From contig JANNSG010000168.1 in assembly GCA_031402355.1 (NCBI GenBank), forward strand, positions 1 to 14,348: DNA of 14,348 nt. The letters run 5' to 3'. The translations under genes and the position numbers were made by a program. Below the pieces are notes generated by a model, which was not told where the DNA came from, made no database searches, and saw only the letters and a list, made by a program, of their open reading frames with translations. The stretch comes from JACMNW01 sp031402355. GTDB lineage: Bacteria; Pseudomonadota; Alphaproteobacteria; Rhodobacterales; Rhodobacteraceae. Shown piece after piece: positions 1-6,117 of this stretch. Every line of letters begins with the position of its first letter. Within the stretch, counting starts at the first letter, position 1.

Positions 1-47
1 ATCACACGTGTTACCCCACGACTTCCCCCAGCTTTTTCTTCGCCAAA

Positions 48-97
48 ATACTCCCGCCGGAGGCGCCCCCTTCCCCCAAGCCCCCCATCCGGAGTAT
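48..97. repeat. Inverted ATACTCC / GGAGTAT pair upstream of rimO
   Basis: ATACTCC at 48-54 is repeated in inverted orientation as GGAGTAT at 91-97, enclosing a C-rich stretch. Just inside the left copy, CTCC-CGCC-GGAG (51-62) can form a small hairpin. Read leftward it is followed by TATTTTGG, which resembles a terminator-like motif I recall as frequent between genes in Rhodobacteraceae. The right copy contains the only GGAG upstream of rimO, 13 bases before the ATG, so it may also serve as a distant ribosome-binding site. The symmetry is seen directly; its role is inference. Confidence 0.35.
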
Positions 98-107
98 ACC
101 GCCCCCC

Positions 108-1478
108 ATGACCCAGAACCCGCCCAACCTCCGCCCCGACCTCGCCCCGAAACCCACCTTTCGGGAAGCCGCCAGACCCGGCCAGCCAACCATCGGAATG
201 GTCTCCCTCGGCTGCCCGAAGGCCCTCGTTGACTCCGAGCGGATCCTCACCCGCCTGCGCGCCGAAGGCTACGCAATCTCCCCCGACTACGCCGGCGCCG
301 ACGCCGTGATCGTGAACACCTGCGGCTTTCTGGACAGCGCCAAAGCCGAGTCCTTGGACGCGATAGGCGAGGCCCTCACCGCCAACGGCCGCGTCATCGT
401 GACCGGCTGCCTCGGGGCGGAACCCGAATACATTACCGGCGCGCATCCAAAAGTGCTCGCCGTCACCGGCCCGCATCAATACGAGGCGGTTCTGGATGCC
501 GTCCACAAGGCCGTGCCCGCGAAACCCGACCCGTTCATCGACCTTTTGCCCGCCTCAGCCGTCACCCTGACGCCCCGCCATTACAGCTATCTGAAGATCG
601 CCGAGGGCTGCAATCATACCTGCAAATTCTGCATCATCCCCGATATGCGTGGCAAACTGCAGTCCCGCCCCGCCTTTGCGGTGATGCGAGAGGCGGAAAA
701 GCTGGTTCAGGCCGGGGTCAAGGAACTGCTGGTAATTTCGCAGGATACCTCTGCCTACGGTGTCGATATCAAGCACGCGACCGACCGCAACCACCGCGCC
801 CATATCACCGATCTGGCCCGCGATCTGGGCAGCCTTGGGGCGTGGGTGCGCCTGCATTACGTCTACCCCTACCCGCATGTCCGAAACCTGATACCCCTGA
901 TGGCCGACGGGCTGATCCTGCCCTATCTCGACATTCCGTTCCAACACGCTGACCCCGGCGTCTTGCGCCGGATGGCCCGCCCTGCGGCGGCTGCACGCAC
1001 GCTGGATGAAATCGCCGCCTGGCGGGATGTCTGCCCCGATATCACCCTGCGCAGCACCTTCATTGTGGGATATCCGGGTGAGACGGAGGCCGAATTCCAG
1101 ACCCTGCTCGACTGGATGGACGAGGCGCAATTGGACCGCGTTGGTTGCTTCCAATACGAAAACGTCGCCGGTGCGCGCTCGAATGCCCTGCCAGATCATG
1201 TGGCCCCGGACGTGAAGCAAGACCGCTGGGATCGCTTTATGGAAAAGGCGCAGGCGATATCCGAGGCGAAACTGGCCGGGAAAGTTGGCAAAGTGCTAGA
1301 GGTGATCGTGGACGAGGTCGATACTGAGGGCGCCACCTGCCGCACCAAAGCCGATGCGCCAGAAATCGACGGGAATTTGTTCATTGATTACGGGTTTGAG
1401 GAACTGCTGCCGGGAGATATTGTGTCGGTGACGGTGGAAGAGGCCGGGGAATATGATCTTTGGGGTCGGGTGGGCTGA
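108..1478 (+). CDS. rimO: Ribosomal protein S12 methylthiotransferase RimO
   Basis: Radical-SAM enzyme that adds a methylthio group to a conserved aspartate of ribosomal protein S12 in the cytoplasm. The 456 residues show the family order: an N-terminal MTTase domain from about residue 28 with cysteines C36, C72 and C101 for the second Fe-S cluster, then the radical-SAM motif CNHTCKFC (C168, C172, C175), a long SAM barrel, and a C-terminal TRAM domain (about 395-456). The first 27 residues, rich in proline, precede the conserved domain; I recall such an extension in Rhodobacteraceae RimO. The ATG at 108 is the only sensible start, although the nearest GGAG lies 13 bases upstream, farther than usual. 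The related MiaB is less likely because the signature SLGCPKALVDSE is typical of RimO. The gene is convergent with the dehydrogenase to its right. Confidence 0.96.
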   Translation: MTQNPPNLRPDLAPKPTFREAARPGQPTIGMVSLGCPKALVDSERILTRLRAEGYAISPDYAGADAVIVNTCGFLDSAKAESLDAIGEALTANGRVIVTGCLGAEPEYITGAHPKVLAVTGPHQYEAVLDAVHKAVPAKPDPFIDLLPASAVTLTPRHYSYLKIAEGCNHTCKFCIIPDMRGKLQSRPAFAVMREAEKLVQAGVKELLVISQDTSAYGVDIKHATDRNHRAHITDLARDLGSLGAWVRLHYVYPYPHVRNLIPLMADGLILPYLDIPFQHADPGVLRRMARPAAAARTLDEIAAWRDVCPDITLRSTFIVGYPGETEAEFQTLLDWMDEAQLDRVGCFQYENVAGARSNALPDHVAPDVKQDRWDRFMEKAQAISEAKLAGKVGKVLEVIVDEVDTEGATCRTKADAPEIDGNLFIDYGFEELLPGDIVSVTVEEAGEYDLWGRVG

Positions 1479-1514
1479 GCCAGTCTGCAGTGCCGGTCAA
1501 CGCGGTCCTTGGCC

Positions 1515-1551
1515 GACATACGTCCGATGTCCGCTATCGACATTTCATGTC
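1515..1551. repeat. Alternating GACAT/ATGTC half-sites between convergent genes
   Basis: Four half-sites alternate in orientation: GACAT 1515-1519, ATGTC 1527-1531, GACAT 1539-1543 and ATGTC 1547-1551. The first three start 12 bases apart. The last two form a perfect 6-bp stem with a 3-base loop (CGACAT-TTC-ATGTCG, 1538-1552) that overlaps the dehydrogenase stop codon. The position between two convergent 3' ends suggests a bidirectional terminator, but there is no T-run. Confidence 0.3.
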
Positions 1552-2522
1552 GTGACCACAATCTTTCCGCCAGCGGAATTTGACTCCATGACACGGTGCG
1601 CCTCGACAATATCTTCAATGTCGAACGTCCTTCCGATCGGAGGGGCAAAAGTTCCCGCGGCCACCGCGTCCACCACCTGCTGCAGCGGTGTCGAGATGAA
1701 GTCCTCGGCCCCGCCGGAATAGGTCGTGAGGTTTACAGCGGTTGGGATGGCACCCATTGGACTGAAACGTTCGAACTCCCATGCGTTGCCAACCATACCG
1801 GTCATGCAAACCGAGCCGCCCGTGCCGACACATTGAAGGCTGTCGAGCAGCGTCGTCGTGCCGACGAGTTCGAGAACCCGGTGGACGCCTTTCGGATACG
1901 CATCCCTGACGGCCGGGGCGATCTCGCCTCCGTCGATGAACACCTCGTCCGCGCCATTCTTCAACAACATATCCCGCCGGTCATCTCGGCGCGATGTCGC
2001 CAGAACGTGCAGCCCGGCCTGCTTGGCCAATATCGCGGCGGTCAGTCCTACCGATGTCGTCCCGCCACGGATCAAAAGCGTCTCGCCCTTTTTCGCGCCA
2101 AGGGCCGTGTTCAGCGATCCCCACGCGGTTTGAACCATCTCGGGCAATGCACCAAGCACATTCCATGGCAAACTTGAGCGGATTTTTTGAACATTTCCAG
2201 CGGGCACCAGGGTGTATTCCGCATATCCCCCGTCATACTGTCGTCCCATCCCGCCCATCGCAGTGGCCACGGTGTCGCCCACTTTTAACCCGCCATCCGG
2301 CGCCGCAACAACTTCGCCCACGGCTTCGATACCCAGAACACGCGGGAACAGCACATTCGGAGAATGGCCCTGACGGGTGAAGAGTTCGGACCGGTTCAAA
2401 CCAAAAGCGCGCACTCTGATAAGGACCCAACCGGGTTTCGGCGTCGGGATCGGCATCAATTCAAGCTTAAGCACCTCGGGTCCACCCGCCGCTCGAATGA
2501 CTACTGCCTTCATGCTGCCCAT
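1545..2522 (-). CDS. Zinc-independent quinone oxidoreductase-type dehydrogenase (MDR family)
   Basis: A 325-residue medium-chain dehydrogenase/reductase. The N-terminal GroES-like half (about 1-125) contains the GYAEYTLVP stretch typical of quinone oxidoreductases. The nucleotide-binding half contains GGTTSVGL (153-160) in the Rossmann fold and the basic SRR (177-179) expected for NADPH. The cysteine/histidine ligands of zinc alcohol dehydrogenases are absent, so an NADPH-dependent reduction of quinones or enones is more likely than alcohol oxidation; the substrate cannot be read from the sequence. The start at 2522 is preferred over the next ATG (2513) because GGAG lies 7 bases before it. 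A near-consensus promoter lies just upstream. The gene is divergent from the AhpD-like gene and convergent with rimO. Confidence 0.9.
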   Translation of the reverse strand: MGSMKAVVIRAAGGPEVLKLELMPIPTPKPGWVLIRVRAFGLNRSELFTRQGHSPNVLFPRVLGIEAVGEVVAAPDGGLKVGDTVATAMGGMGRQYDGGYAEYTLVPAGNVQKIRSSLPWNVLGALPEMVQTAWGSLNTALGAKKGETLLIRGGTTSVGLTAAILAKQAGLHVLATSRRDDRRDMLLKNGADEVFIDGGEIAPAVRDAYPKGVHRVLELVGTTTLLDSLQCVGTGGSVCMTGMVGNAWEFERFSPMGAIPTAVNLTTYSGGAEDFISTPLQQVVDAVAAGTFAPPIGRTFDIEDIVEAHRVMESNSAGGKIVVTT

Positions 2523-2546
2523 CGTGTCGCTCCAACCAAAAAACTG

Positions 2547-2575
2547 ATGATAGCTTTTGCGCGGGAAAATGTCAC
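2547..2575 (-). promoter_or_regulatory. Sigma70-type promoter of the quinone oxidoreductase gene
   Basis: On the minus strand GTGACA (2575-2570) is followed by a 17-base spacer and TATCAT (2552-2547). Each hexamer matches the TTGACA/TATAAT consensus at 5 of 6 positions. The predicted transcript starts near 2540, giving a leader of about 18 bases that contains the GGAG ribosome-binding site. This is the best housekeeping-type promoter I found in the window. Confidence 0.6.
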
Positions 2576-2658
2576 GATTGGCTCAGCACCGTAGTTGACC
2601 CCATTGGTTTAATTCTTCCAAATTTGGGCATCCAATCCCAACAAAAAGGCCACCCCCC

Positions 2659-3255
2659 ATGCCCTGGATCGCCACCGTCCCTTACCACCAGTCCTCCGGC
2701 AAGCTGCGCCAGCTTTACGACCGCGTCAAAGGGCCCGGCGACAATGTCGATAATATCATGATGATGCATAGTTTGCGCCCCCACACGATGGAGGGGCATA
2801 TGTCGATTTACAAATATACCCTGCACCATTCGGCCAACACGGTGCCTAAGTGGTTTCTTGAAACTATCGGCGTTTGGGTTTCGATGCTGAACCGTTGCAG
2901 CTATTGCGTTGAGCATCATTTTGCGGGTCTTGCGCGGCTGCTGGGCGATCCGCCGCGCGCAACGGCCCTTCGGGCGGCGATGGAGGCAGGCGATATTGCC
3001 GCCTGCCCGCTGTCCCCGCGCGAAACCTACGCGATGTTCTATGCCCAAACCCTGACGCGCACCCCGTGGGATTTGACCGAAACCGATGCAACCGCTCTGC
3101 GCATGGCCGGGTGGTCAGACGGTGAAATCCTGGAAATCAATCAGGTCTGCGCCTATTTTTCCTATGCCAACCGCACGGTTCTGGGGCTTGGCTGTTCAAC
3201 GGATGGCGATGTTCTGGGCCTGTCACCGGGCAATTCCGACAATCCCGATGATTAG
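2659..3255 (+). CDS. AhpD-like / carboxymuconolactone decarboxylase family peroxidase-related protein
   Basis: A 198-residue all-helical protein of the AhpD-like superfamily, probably a cytoplasmic thiol peroxidase or peroxidase reductant. The key signature is E68, then C80-S-Y-C83 and H87. The 12-residue spacing from the glutamate to the CxxC, and the histidine four residues after it, match the proton-relay arrangement known for AhpD. I saw no lipoyl partner or peroxiredoxin gene nearby, so the physiological electron donor is unknown. AAAGG lies about 9 bases before the ATG. It opens a rightward run of three cysteine-rich redox genes, divergent from the quinone oxidoreductase. Family membership is secure; reaction specificity is inferred. 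Confidence 0.87.
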   Translation: MPWIATVPYHQSSGKLRQLYDRVKGPGDNVDNIMMMHSLRPHTMEGHMSIYKYTLHHSANTVPKWFLETIGVWVSMLNRCSYCVEHHFAGLARLLGDPPRATALRAAMEAGDIAACPLSPRETYAMFYAQTLTRTPWDLTETDATALRMAGWSDGEILEINQVCAYFSYANRTVLGLGCSTDGDVLGLSPGNSDNPDD

Positions 3256-3370
3256 AACCATCGCTGATGCAGGCCCTCTGTTCGGTACAGCACAAAGACG
3301 AGCCTTGCTAAGTTTTGCCCCGACGGTTTTCATGAATTTAGCCACACTTCGTAGCCAAAAGGAAAACCAG

Positions 3371-3613
3371 ATGTCAGACGCCCCCAAGATTGCCCAAGCC
3401 ACGCCCTACAAGATCGACCTGCAGGAAGGCAAAACCTATTTCTGGTGTGCCTGCGGGCTTTCGGCGAAGCAGCCCTTTTGTGACGGGTCGCACAAGACGA
3501 CGACATTTACCCCGGTCAAGTTCACTGCCGAAGCCGCCAAAACAGCATTTCTGTGTGGCTGCAAGCAGACATCAAACCAGCCTTTCTGCGACGGCTCGCA
3601 CAAGTCGCTTTAG
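3371..3613 (+). CDS. Tandem CDGSH iron-sulfur protein
   Basis: An 80-residue protein with two CDGSH-type [2Fe-2S] binding motifs. The first has C26, C28, C37 and H41 (CACGLSAKQPFCDGSH); the second has C62, C64, C73 and H77 (CGCKQTSNQPFCDGSH). Each supplies the 3-Cys/1-His ligand set known from mitoNEET-like proteins, and the tandem layout resembles the CISD3/MiNT class. There is no membrane anchor, so it is probably soluble and cytoplasmic, acting in electron or Fe-S cluster transfer; the partner is not known. I chose the ATG at 3371, which has AAAAGGA a short distance upstream, over a longer in-frame extension that has no domain similarity. It follows the AhpD-like gene by 115 bases and precedes the DUF393 gene by 59. 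Confidence 0.93.
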   Translation: MSDAPKIAQATPYKIDLQEGKTYFWCACGLSAKQPFCDGSHKTTTFTPVKFTAEAAKTAFLCGCKQTSNQPFCDGSHKSL

Positions 3614-3638
3614 CCGCGGGCAGCCTTATTGGCCGCTC

Positions 3639-3666
3639 TTGCAGCTTGTCCGCGTCATCCTATCTT
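3639..3666 (+). promoter_or_regulatory. Putative leaderless promoter of the DUF393 gene
   Basis: TTGCAG (3639-3644), a 16-base spacer and TATCTT (3661-3666) lie so that the ATG at 3673 begins exactly seven bases after the -10 box, where transcription would start. There is no Shine-Dalgarno sequence before this ATG. The -35 matches consensus at only three positions, so the call is tentative. Confidence 0.35.
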
Positions 3667-3672
3667 CAAGCC

Positions 3673-4035
3673 ATGGAAGAGACGCGCGTTCTATATAACG
3701 ACACCTGTCCGGTTTGCAGCTTTGAAATTGACGCCTATCGCCGCCGGGCAGAGGCGTCAGATTTGCCGATCCGGTTTGACAGGCTGGCCATGGCCGCGAC
3801 TTGGGGCGTCACCCCGGATCAGGCGGCGCGGCGCCTGCATGTGCTGCATCGGGGTCATTTGCTGACCGGCGTTCCCGCCTTTCGCGCGCTGTGGTCGGAA
3901 ATTCCGCATCTGCACTGGCTGGCGCGGGTGACGGCATGGCCCTTCGTTGGCGCGGCGGCAGTCACTCTTTATGATGGCCTGTTGGCGCCGGTGCTTTACC
4001 GGATGCATCTTCGGCGGCAAAAGCGCGCCAGATGA
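3673..4035 (+). CDS. DCC-family thiol-disulfide oxidoreductase (DUF393)
   Basis: A 120-residue protein of the DUF393/DCC family, named for conserved Asp-Cys-Cys residues, seen here as YNDTCPVC (D10, C12, C15) directly after the first beta strand. The family is predicted to have a thioredoxin-like fold with CxxC redox activity; experimental functions are scarce. A moderately hydrophobic stretch occurs around residues 85-110. The frame is open back to an ATG at 3553, but that would overlap the CDGSH gene and add residues unrelated to the family, so the start is set at 3673, where the strand motif begins. No ribosome-binding site is visible there; a -10-like TATCTT sits at leaderless distance. 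It converges on dgkA with only 19 bases between the stop codons. Confidence 0.86.
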   Translation: MEETRVLYNDTCPVCSFEIDAYRRRAEASDLPIRFDRLAMAATWGVTPDQAARRLHVLHRGHLLTGVPAFRALWSEIPHLHWLARVTAWPFVGAAAVTLYDGLLAPVLYRMHLRRQKRAR

Positions 4036-4054
4036 CGGCTGTTTTTGGCGGGCC

Positions 4055-4414
4055 TTACCCGATCAGAACTACAAGCCAGGCCACACCACCCGCGATTGCC
4101 GTCACCGCCACAACGGCCGATCCGCAATCCTTGATCTTTCCCGCGCGGGGGTCTTGCGCGACCGAGATATAGTCAACAGTTTCTTCCAGCGCAGTGTTCA
4201 GCAATTCCGCCGCCAGAACCAACAGCCCCAGTGCCAGTAACAACGCGCGCTCGCCTCCGGTCAGATCAAGCATGACAGCAAGCATCGCCGACAGGATATT
4301 GACCAGCGTCCATTGTCGCAAAGATTTCTCCGACGCCCATGCCGCTGTCCACCCCTGCCACGACCAGCGCGCTGTATTTCCGATCCTTGCCACCTCTGAC
4401 GACAACCAGCCCAT
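4055..4414 (-). CDS. dgkA: Diacylglycerol kinase
   Basis: Small integral-membrane kinase that phosphorylates diacylglycerol to phosphatidic acid, recycling lipid released from membrane phospholipids. The 119-residue product aligns along its length with the E. coli enzyme: an amphipathic N-terminus with ARWSWQGWTAAW, E29 corresponding to the E. coli metal/ATP glutamate, the core AELLNTALEETVD with E70, N73 and E77, and KDCGSA (K95, D96). Three hydrophobic segments are expected at about 35-50, 55-72 and 98-118. The frame opens 17 codons earlier (4465), but the ATG at 4414 has AGGGGG upstream and gives the family's usual length. The M48 protease gene lies upstream on the same strand, 102 bases away. 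Confidence 0.93.
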   Translation of the reverse strand: MGWLSSEVARIGNTARWSWQGWTAAWASEKSLRQWTLVNILSAMLAVMLDLTGGERALLLALGLLVLAAELLNTALEETVDYISVAQDPRAGKIKDCGSAVVAVTAIAGGVAWLVVLIG

Positions 4415-4516
4415 TCTCCCACCCCCTGTTGATGCGCAAGATGCTAGCTGGCCGCTGGTCTGCAATCTAGAAATACCTGTGGGTCAAGGGGCGCGGAAAC
4501 GTGCCTGCGCCTGATC

Positions 4517-5230
4517 CTAACGCAAGCTGGCCGCGGTGCGTGCAACGACCGCTTGCCGTTCGGCATTGGGGGGGTGGCTGCCCAGAAACTGGTCTCCCGG
4601 ATCGGGAAGCCGTGAAAAGAACTGCGCGCCGCGCACAGGATCATAACCGGAAAGCAAGGCAATTTCCGTGCCCAGCGCATCAGCTTCCAGTTCAAAATCC
4701 TTGGAATAGCGGCGCGCCCCGAATTCTGCGCCAAGGCTGGTGGCCTGACGGACAGCCTCGGGGCTGGCACCCGAGGCCTGCGCCAGAACGGCTGCCAGAA
4801 TCGCCGTTGTCTGGACCGAATCCTCGCGCCTTGGGATGTGCCCCAGGATGTGATGACTGGCCTCATGCCCCATCACAAAGGCGATTTCGTCGACATTGCG
4901 TGCATCCGCGATCAACGCGATGGTAAAGACAACGATGGGATTGCCCGCTTTGTCCACGGTCTGAAAGGCGTTGGCGGGAAGGTCTGCCCGGCTGTCAACA
5001 AAGATCTGGATATCGCAATTGACCCCGCGCGTGCGGTTCCGGCACAGATTTTCGGCAACAGGCTCCATCCGGTCAATAACCTGAACAAAGCCGGCTACGG
5101 CTTGTTCCGGTGTCGGCAACGGGCCAGCAGGTGCAACCGGAACCGGCTGCAACGGCCCTTCCGGCTGCCCATAAAGATCAGTGCAACCGGCAAGCAATAC
5201 CAGCGAAATCAAAAATTTCCTGCCCTGCAT
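4517..5230 (-). CDS. M48-family zinc metalloprotease, lipoprotein
   Basis: A 237-residue exported peptidase. The N-terminus is a lipoprotein signal peptide (MQGRKF, hydrophobic core, lipobox LAGC with C16 as the acylated residue), so the mature protein should be anchored on the periplasmic side of a membrane. The catalytic motif HEASH (H122, E123, H126) is followed by ELEAD (180-184), whose first glutamate is the expected third zinc ligand, and by SHPP (218-221), a conserved late motif of this peptidase group. These features place it with periplasmic M48 quality-control proteases such as LoiP/BepA, but without the TPR part of BepA. The ATG at 5230 has a purine-rich AAAGGGCGG upstream. The substrate is unknown; envelope protein quality control is an inference from the family. 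Confidence 0.9.
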   Translation of the reverse strand: MQGRKFLISLVLLAGCTDLYGQPEGPLQPVPVAPAGPLPTPEQAVAGFVQVIDRMEPVAENLCRNRTRGVNCDIQIFVDSRADLPANAFQTVDKAGNPIVVFTIALIADARNVDEIAFVMGHEASHHILGHIPRREDSVQTTAILAAVLAQASGASPEAVRQATSLGAEFGARRYSKDFELEADALGTEIALLSGYDPVRGAQFFSRLPDPGDQFLGSHPPNAERQAVVARTAASLR

Positions 5231-5328
5231 CGACCGCCCTTTGTTCGGTATCTTGTTGGGGTAAGGTTAGCGAAGTTTGCGCCCATGGCCACCCCGGTCA
5301 CAGCAAATTCAACCAAAGCCCCGCAAAA

Positions 5329-5353
5329 GGCTTGAGCCTGCGCGGCTGCAGCC
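5329..5353. promoter_or_regulatory. Two GGCT-NN-AGCC palindromes (possible operator)
   Basis: GGCTTGAGCC (5329-5338) and GGCTGCAGCC (5344-5353) are two perfect GGCT-NN-AGCC palindromes with a 15-base repeat. The first covers the putative -35 box of the downstream small gene and the second fills the spacer between -35 and -10. This is the arrangement expected of an operator, but no regulator gene is adjacent and the spacing is not a whole number of helical turns. Confidence 0.35.
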
Positions 5354-5360
5354 CTAACTT
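5332..5360 (+). promoter_or_regulatory. Putative leaderless promoter of the 79-residue gene
   Basis: TTGAGC (5332-5337), a 17-base spacer and TAACTT (5355-5360) put the expected transcription start at the A of the ATG at 5367. No Shine-Dalgarno sequence precedes this ATG, which fits a leaderless mRNA. The hexamers match consensus at 4 and 3 positions. Confidence 0.4.
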
Positions 5361-5366
5361 CGGGTC

Positions 5367-5606
5367 ATGTTTACGATTGAGCATGACTTTGACGCCACCG
5401 TAATCACCCTTGTTGATGAGGGTGGCCTTGCACTGCAAGAAGACGTGATCATCGAGGCGTTTGAAGATTGCGTGACCGTTACTCAGGTTGATGCGCGCAG
5501 CGACCAGCCGTTGCGCCTCACGCTGTCTTTGGCGCAAGTCGCCGATTTGGCTGCAGCACTGCAACTGCCGGAAGGCAGTTACCGGTTGGCGCCAAAGCGC
5601 AGCTAA
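5367..5606 (+). CDS. Small conserved-looking hypothetical protein
   Basis: I do not recognise this 79-residue protein. It is acidic in its first half, with alternating hydrophobic and polar residues (FDATVITLVDEGG) suggesting beta strands, and ends with a short helical stretch (LAQVADLAAAL) and a basic tail. There is no signal peptide, membrane segment or cysteine pair; a single cysteine is at position 35. Codon use and third-position GC match the neighbours, and no competing longer gene occupies the interval, so I take it as real. Its stop codon overlaps the stop of the convergent transporter gene (AGCTAA at 5601-5606 contains both). It is divergent from the M48 protease gene and appears to be expressed from a leaderless promoter. 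Confidence 0.72.
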   Translation: MFTIEHDFDATVITLVDEGGLALQEDVIIEAFEDCVTVTQVDARSDQPLRLTLSLAQVADLAAALQLPEGSYRLAPKRS

Positions 5607-6049
5607 AGCCTGGACAGCACAAGCCCTGCGGCAACCAGGACGACGGCTGCAATCCGTTGCGGTGTCAGCGCTTGAACCGGTAACCCCAAAAGCCCGTTGC
5701 CATCCAGTATCAGCGCCGCCCCCAATTGTCCCAGCATCAAGGCCGCCATGACGGACAGCACCCCAAGCGTGGAGACGCCCCACAAAACGGCCGAGACATA
5801 AAACGCCCCCAAAAGACCGCCCAGCAATTGCCATCCCGGTGTGCCACCGACCCTGACAAAGACCTGCGGGCCACTGATCACAAGCGTCAGTGTGATCAGA
5901 ACGATCAGCCCGACTGCAAAGGAAACTGACGCCGCCCCGATTGGGCTGCCTAGACTACGCCCCAGTGCTGCGTTGATCGGTGCCTGGATCGCCAATGCTG
6001 CCCCAGCAACGACAACAATCAACAGGGCAACCGGAGTTGTGAGTGGCAT
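5603..6049 (-). CDS. DMT-superfamily transporter, YdcZ/DUF606 type
   Basis: A 148-residue integral-membrane protein with about five hydrophobic segments separated by very short loops: roughly 5-25, 33-53, 68-88, 92-115 and 125-147. The N-terminal AIQAPINAALGRSLGSPIGAA is the conserved signature of the YdcZ (DUF606) group of drug/metabolite transporters, which are thought to work as small dimers, sometimes as paired half-size proteins. No partner copy is adjacent here. The substrate is unknown. The frame opens 24 codons earlier (6121), but AGGAAG directly before the ATG at 6049 and the position of the first membrane helix fix the start. Two inverted repeats lie in the 68-base gap to the upstream DUF167 gene. 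Confidence 0.85.
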   Translation of the reverse strand: MPLTTPVALLIVVVAGAALAIQAPINAALGRSLGSPIGAASVSFAVGLIVLITLTLVISGPQVFVRVGGTPGWQLLGGLLGAFYVSAVLWGVSTLGVLSVMAALMLGQLGAALILDGNGLLGLPVQALTPQRIAAVVLVAAGLVLSRL

Positions 6050-6074
6050 TGTTTCTTCCTCAGAATTGAATTCA

Positions 6075-6095
6075 GCAGTCTGTTTCGCAGACTGC
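6075..6095. repeat. Perfect 8-bp hairpin between DUF167 and YdcZ-type genes
   Basis: GCAGTCTG (6075-6082), a five-base loop and CAGACTGC (6088-6095) form a perfect stem. On the leftward transcript it lies in the leader of the transporter gene, about 17 bases upstream of the AGGAAG ribosome-binding site. There is no following T-run, so it is a weak terminator candidate and could instead be a leader structure. Confidence 0.5.
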
Positions 6096-6098
6096 AAC

Positions 6099-6116
6099 TG
6101 CATGACCACACATGCA
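6099..6116. repeat. Second hairpin next to the DUF167 stop codon
   Basis: TGCATG (6099-6104) and CATGCA (6111-6116) form a perfect 6-bp stem with a six-base loop. It lies one base past the TGA of the DUF167 gene and three bases from the 8-bp hairpin at 6075-6095, so the two stand in tandem on the leftward transcript. Confidence 0.45.
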
Positions 6117-6117
6117 A

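Noticed and set aside
8..232. Short rightward frame at the left edge
   Set aside because: It overlaps the rimO start in another frame; its proline/arginine-rich translation is typical of noncoding high-GC sequence.
555..1220. Leftward 221-codon open frame inside rimO
   Set aside because: It lies wholly within rimO, whose frame carries the Fe-S motifs; its translation has no recognisable domain and is an expected shadow in high-GC DNA.
1596..2177. Rightward 193-codon open frame inside the quinone oxidoreductase gene
   Set aside because: It is antisense to a well-supported dehydrogenase and shows no family signature.
2595..2624. Promoter for the AhpD-like gene starting with TTGACC
   Set aside because: The -35 is reasonable, but the best -10 at proper spacing (CAAATT) matches consensus at only three positions.
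3553..3672. Longer N-terminus for the DUF393 protein starting at 3553
   Set aside because: It would overlap the CDGSH coding region by 61 bases and add residues not found in the family.
4415..4516. Promoter for dgkA in the gap after the M48 gene
   Set aside because: A TTGACC is present on the minus strand, but no acceptable -10 box lies at 16-18 bases from it.
6075..6116. Guanidine-II (mini-ykkC) riboswitch upstream of a small transporter
   Set aside because: That RNA also has two tandem hairpins, but its loops carry ACGR; the loops here do not, on the transcribed strand.
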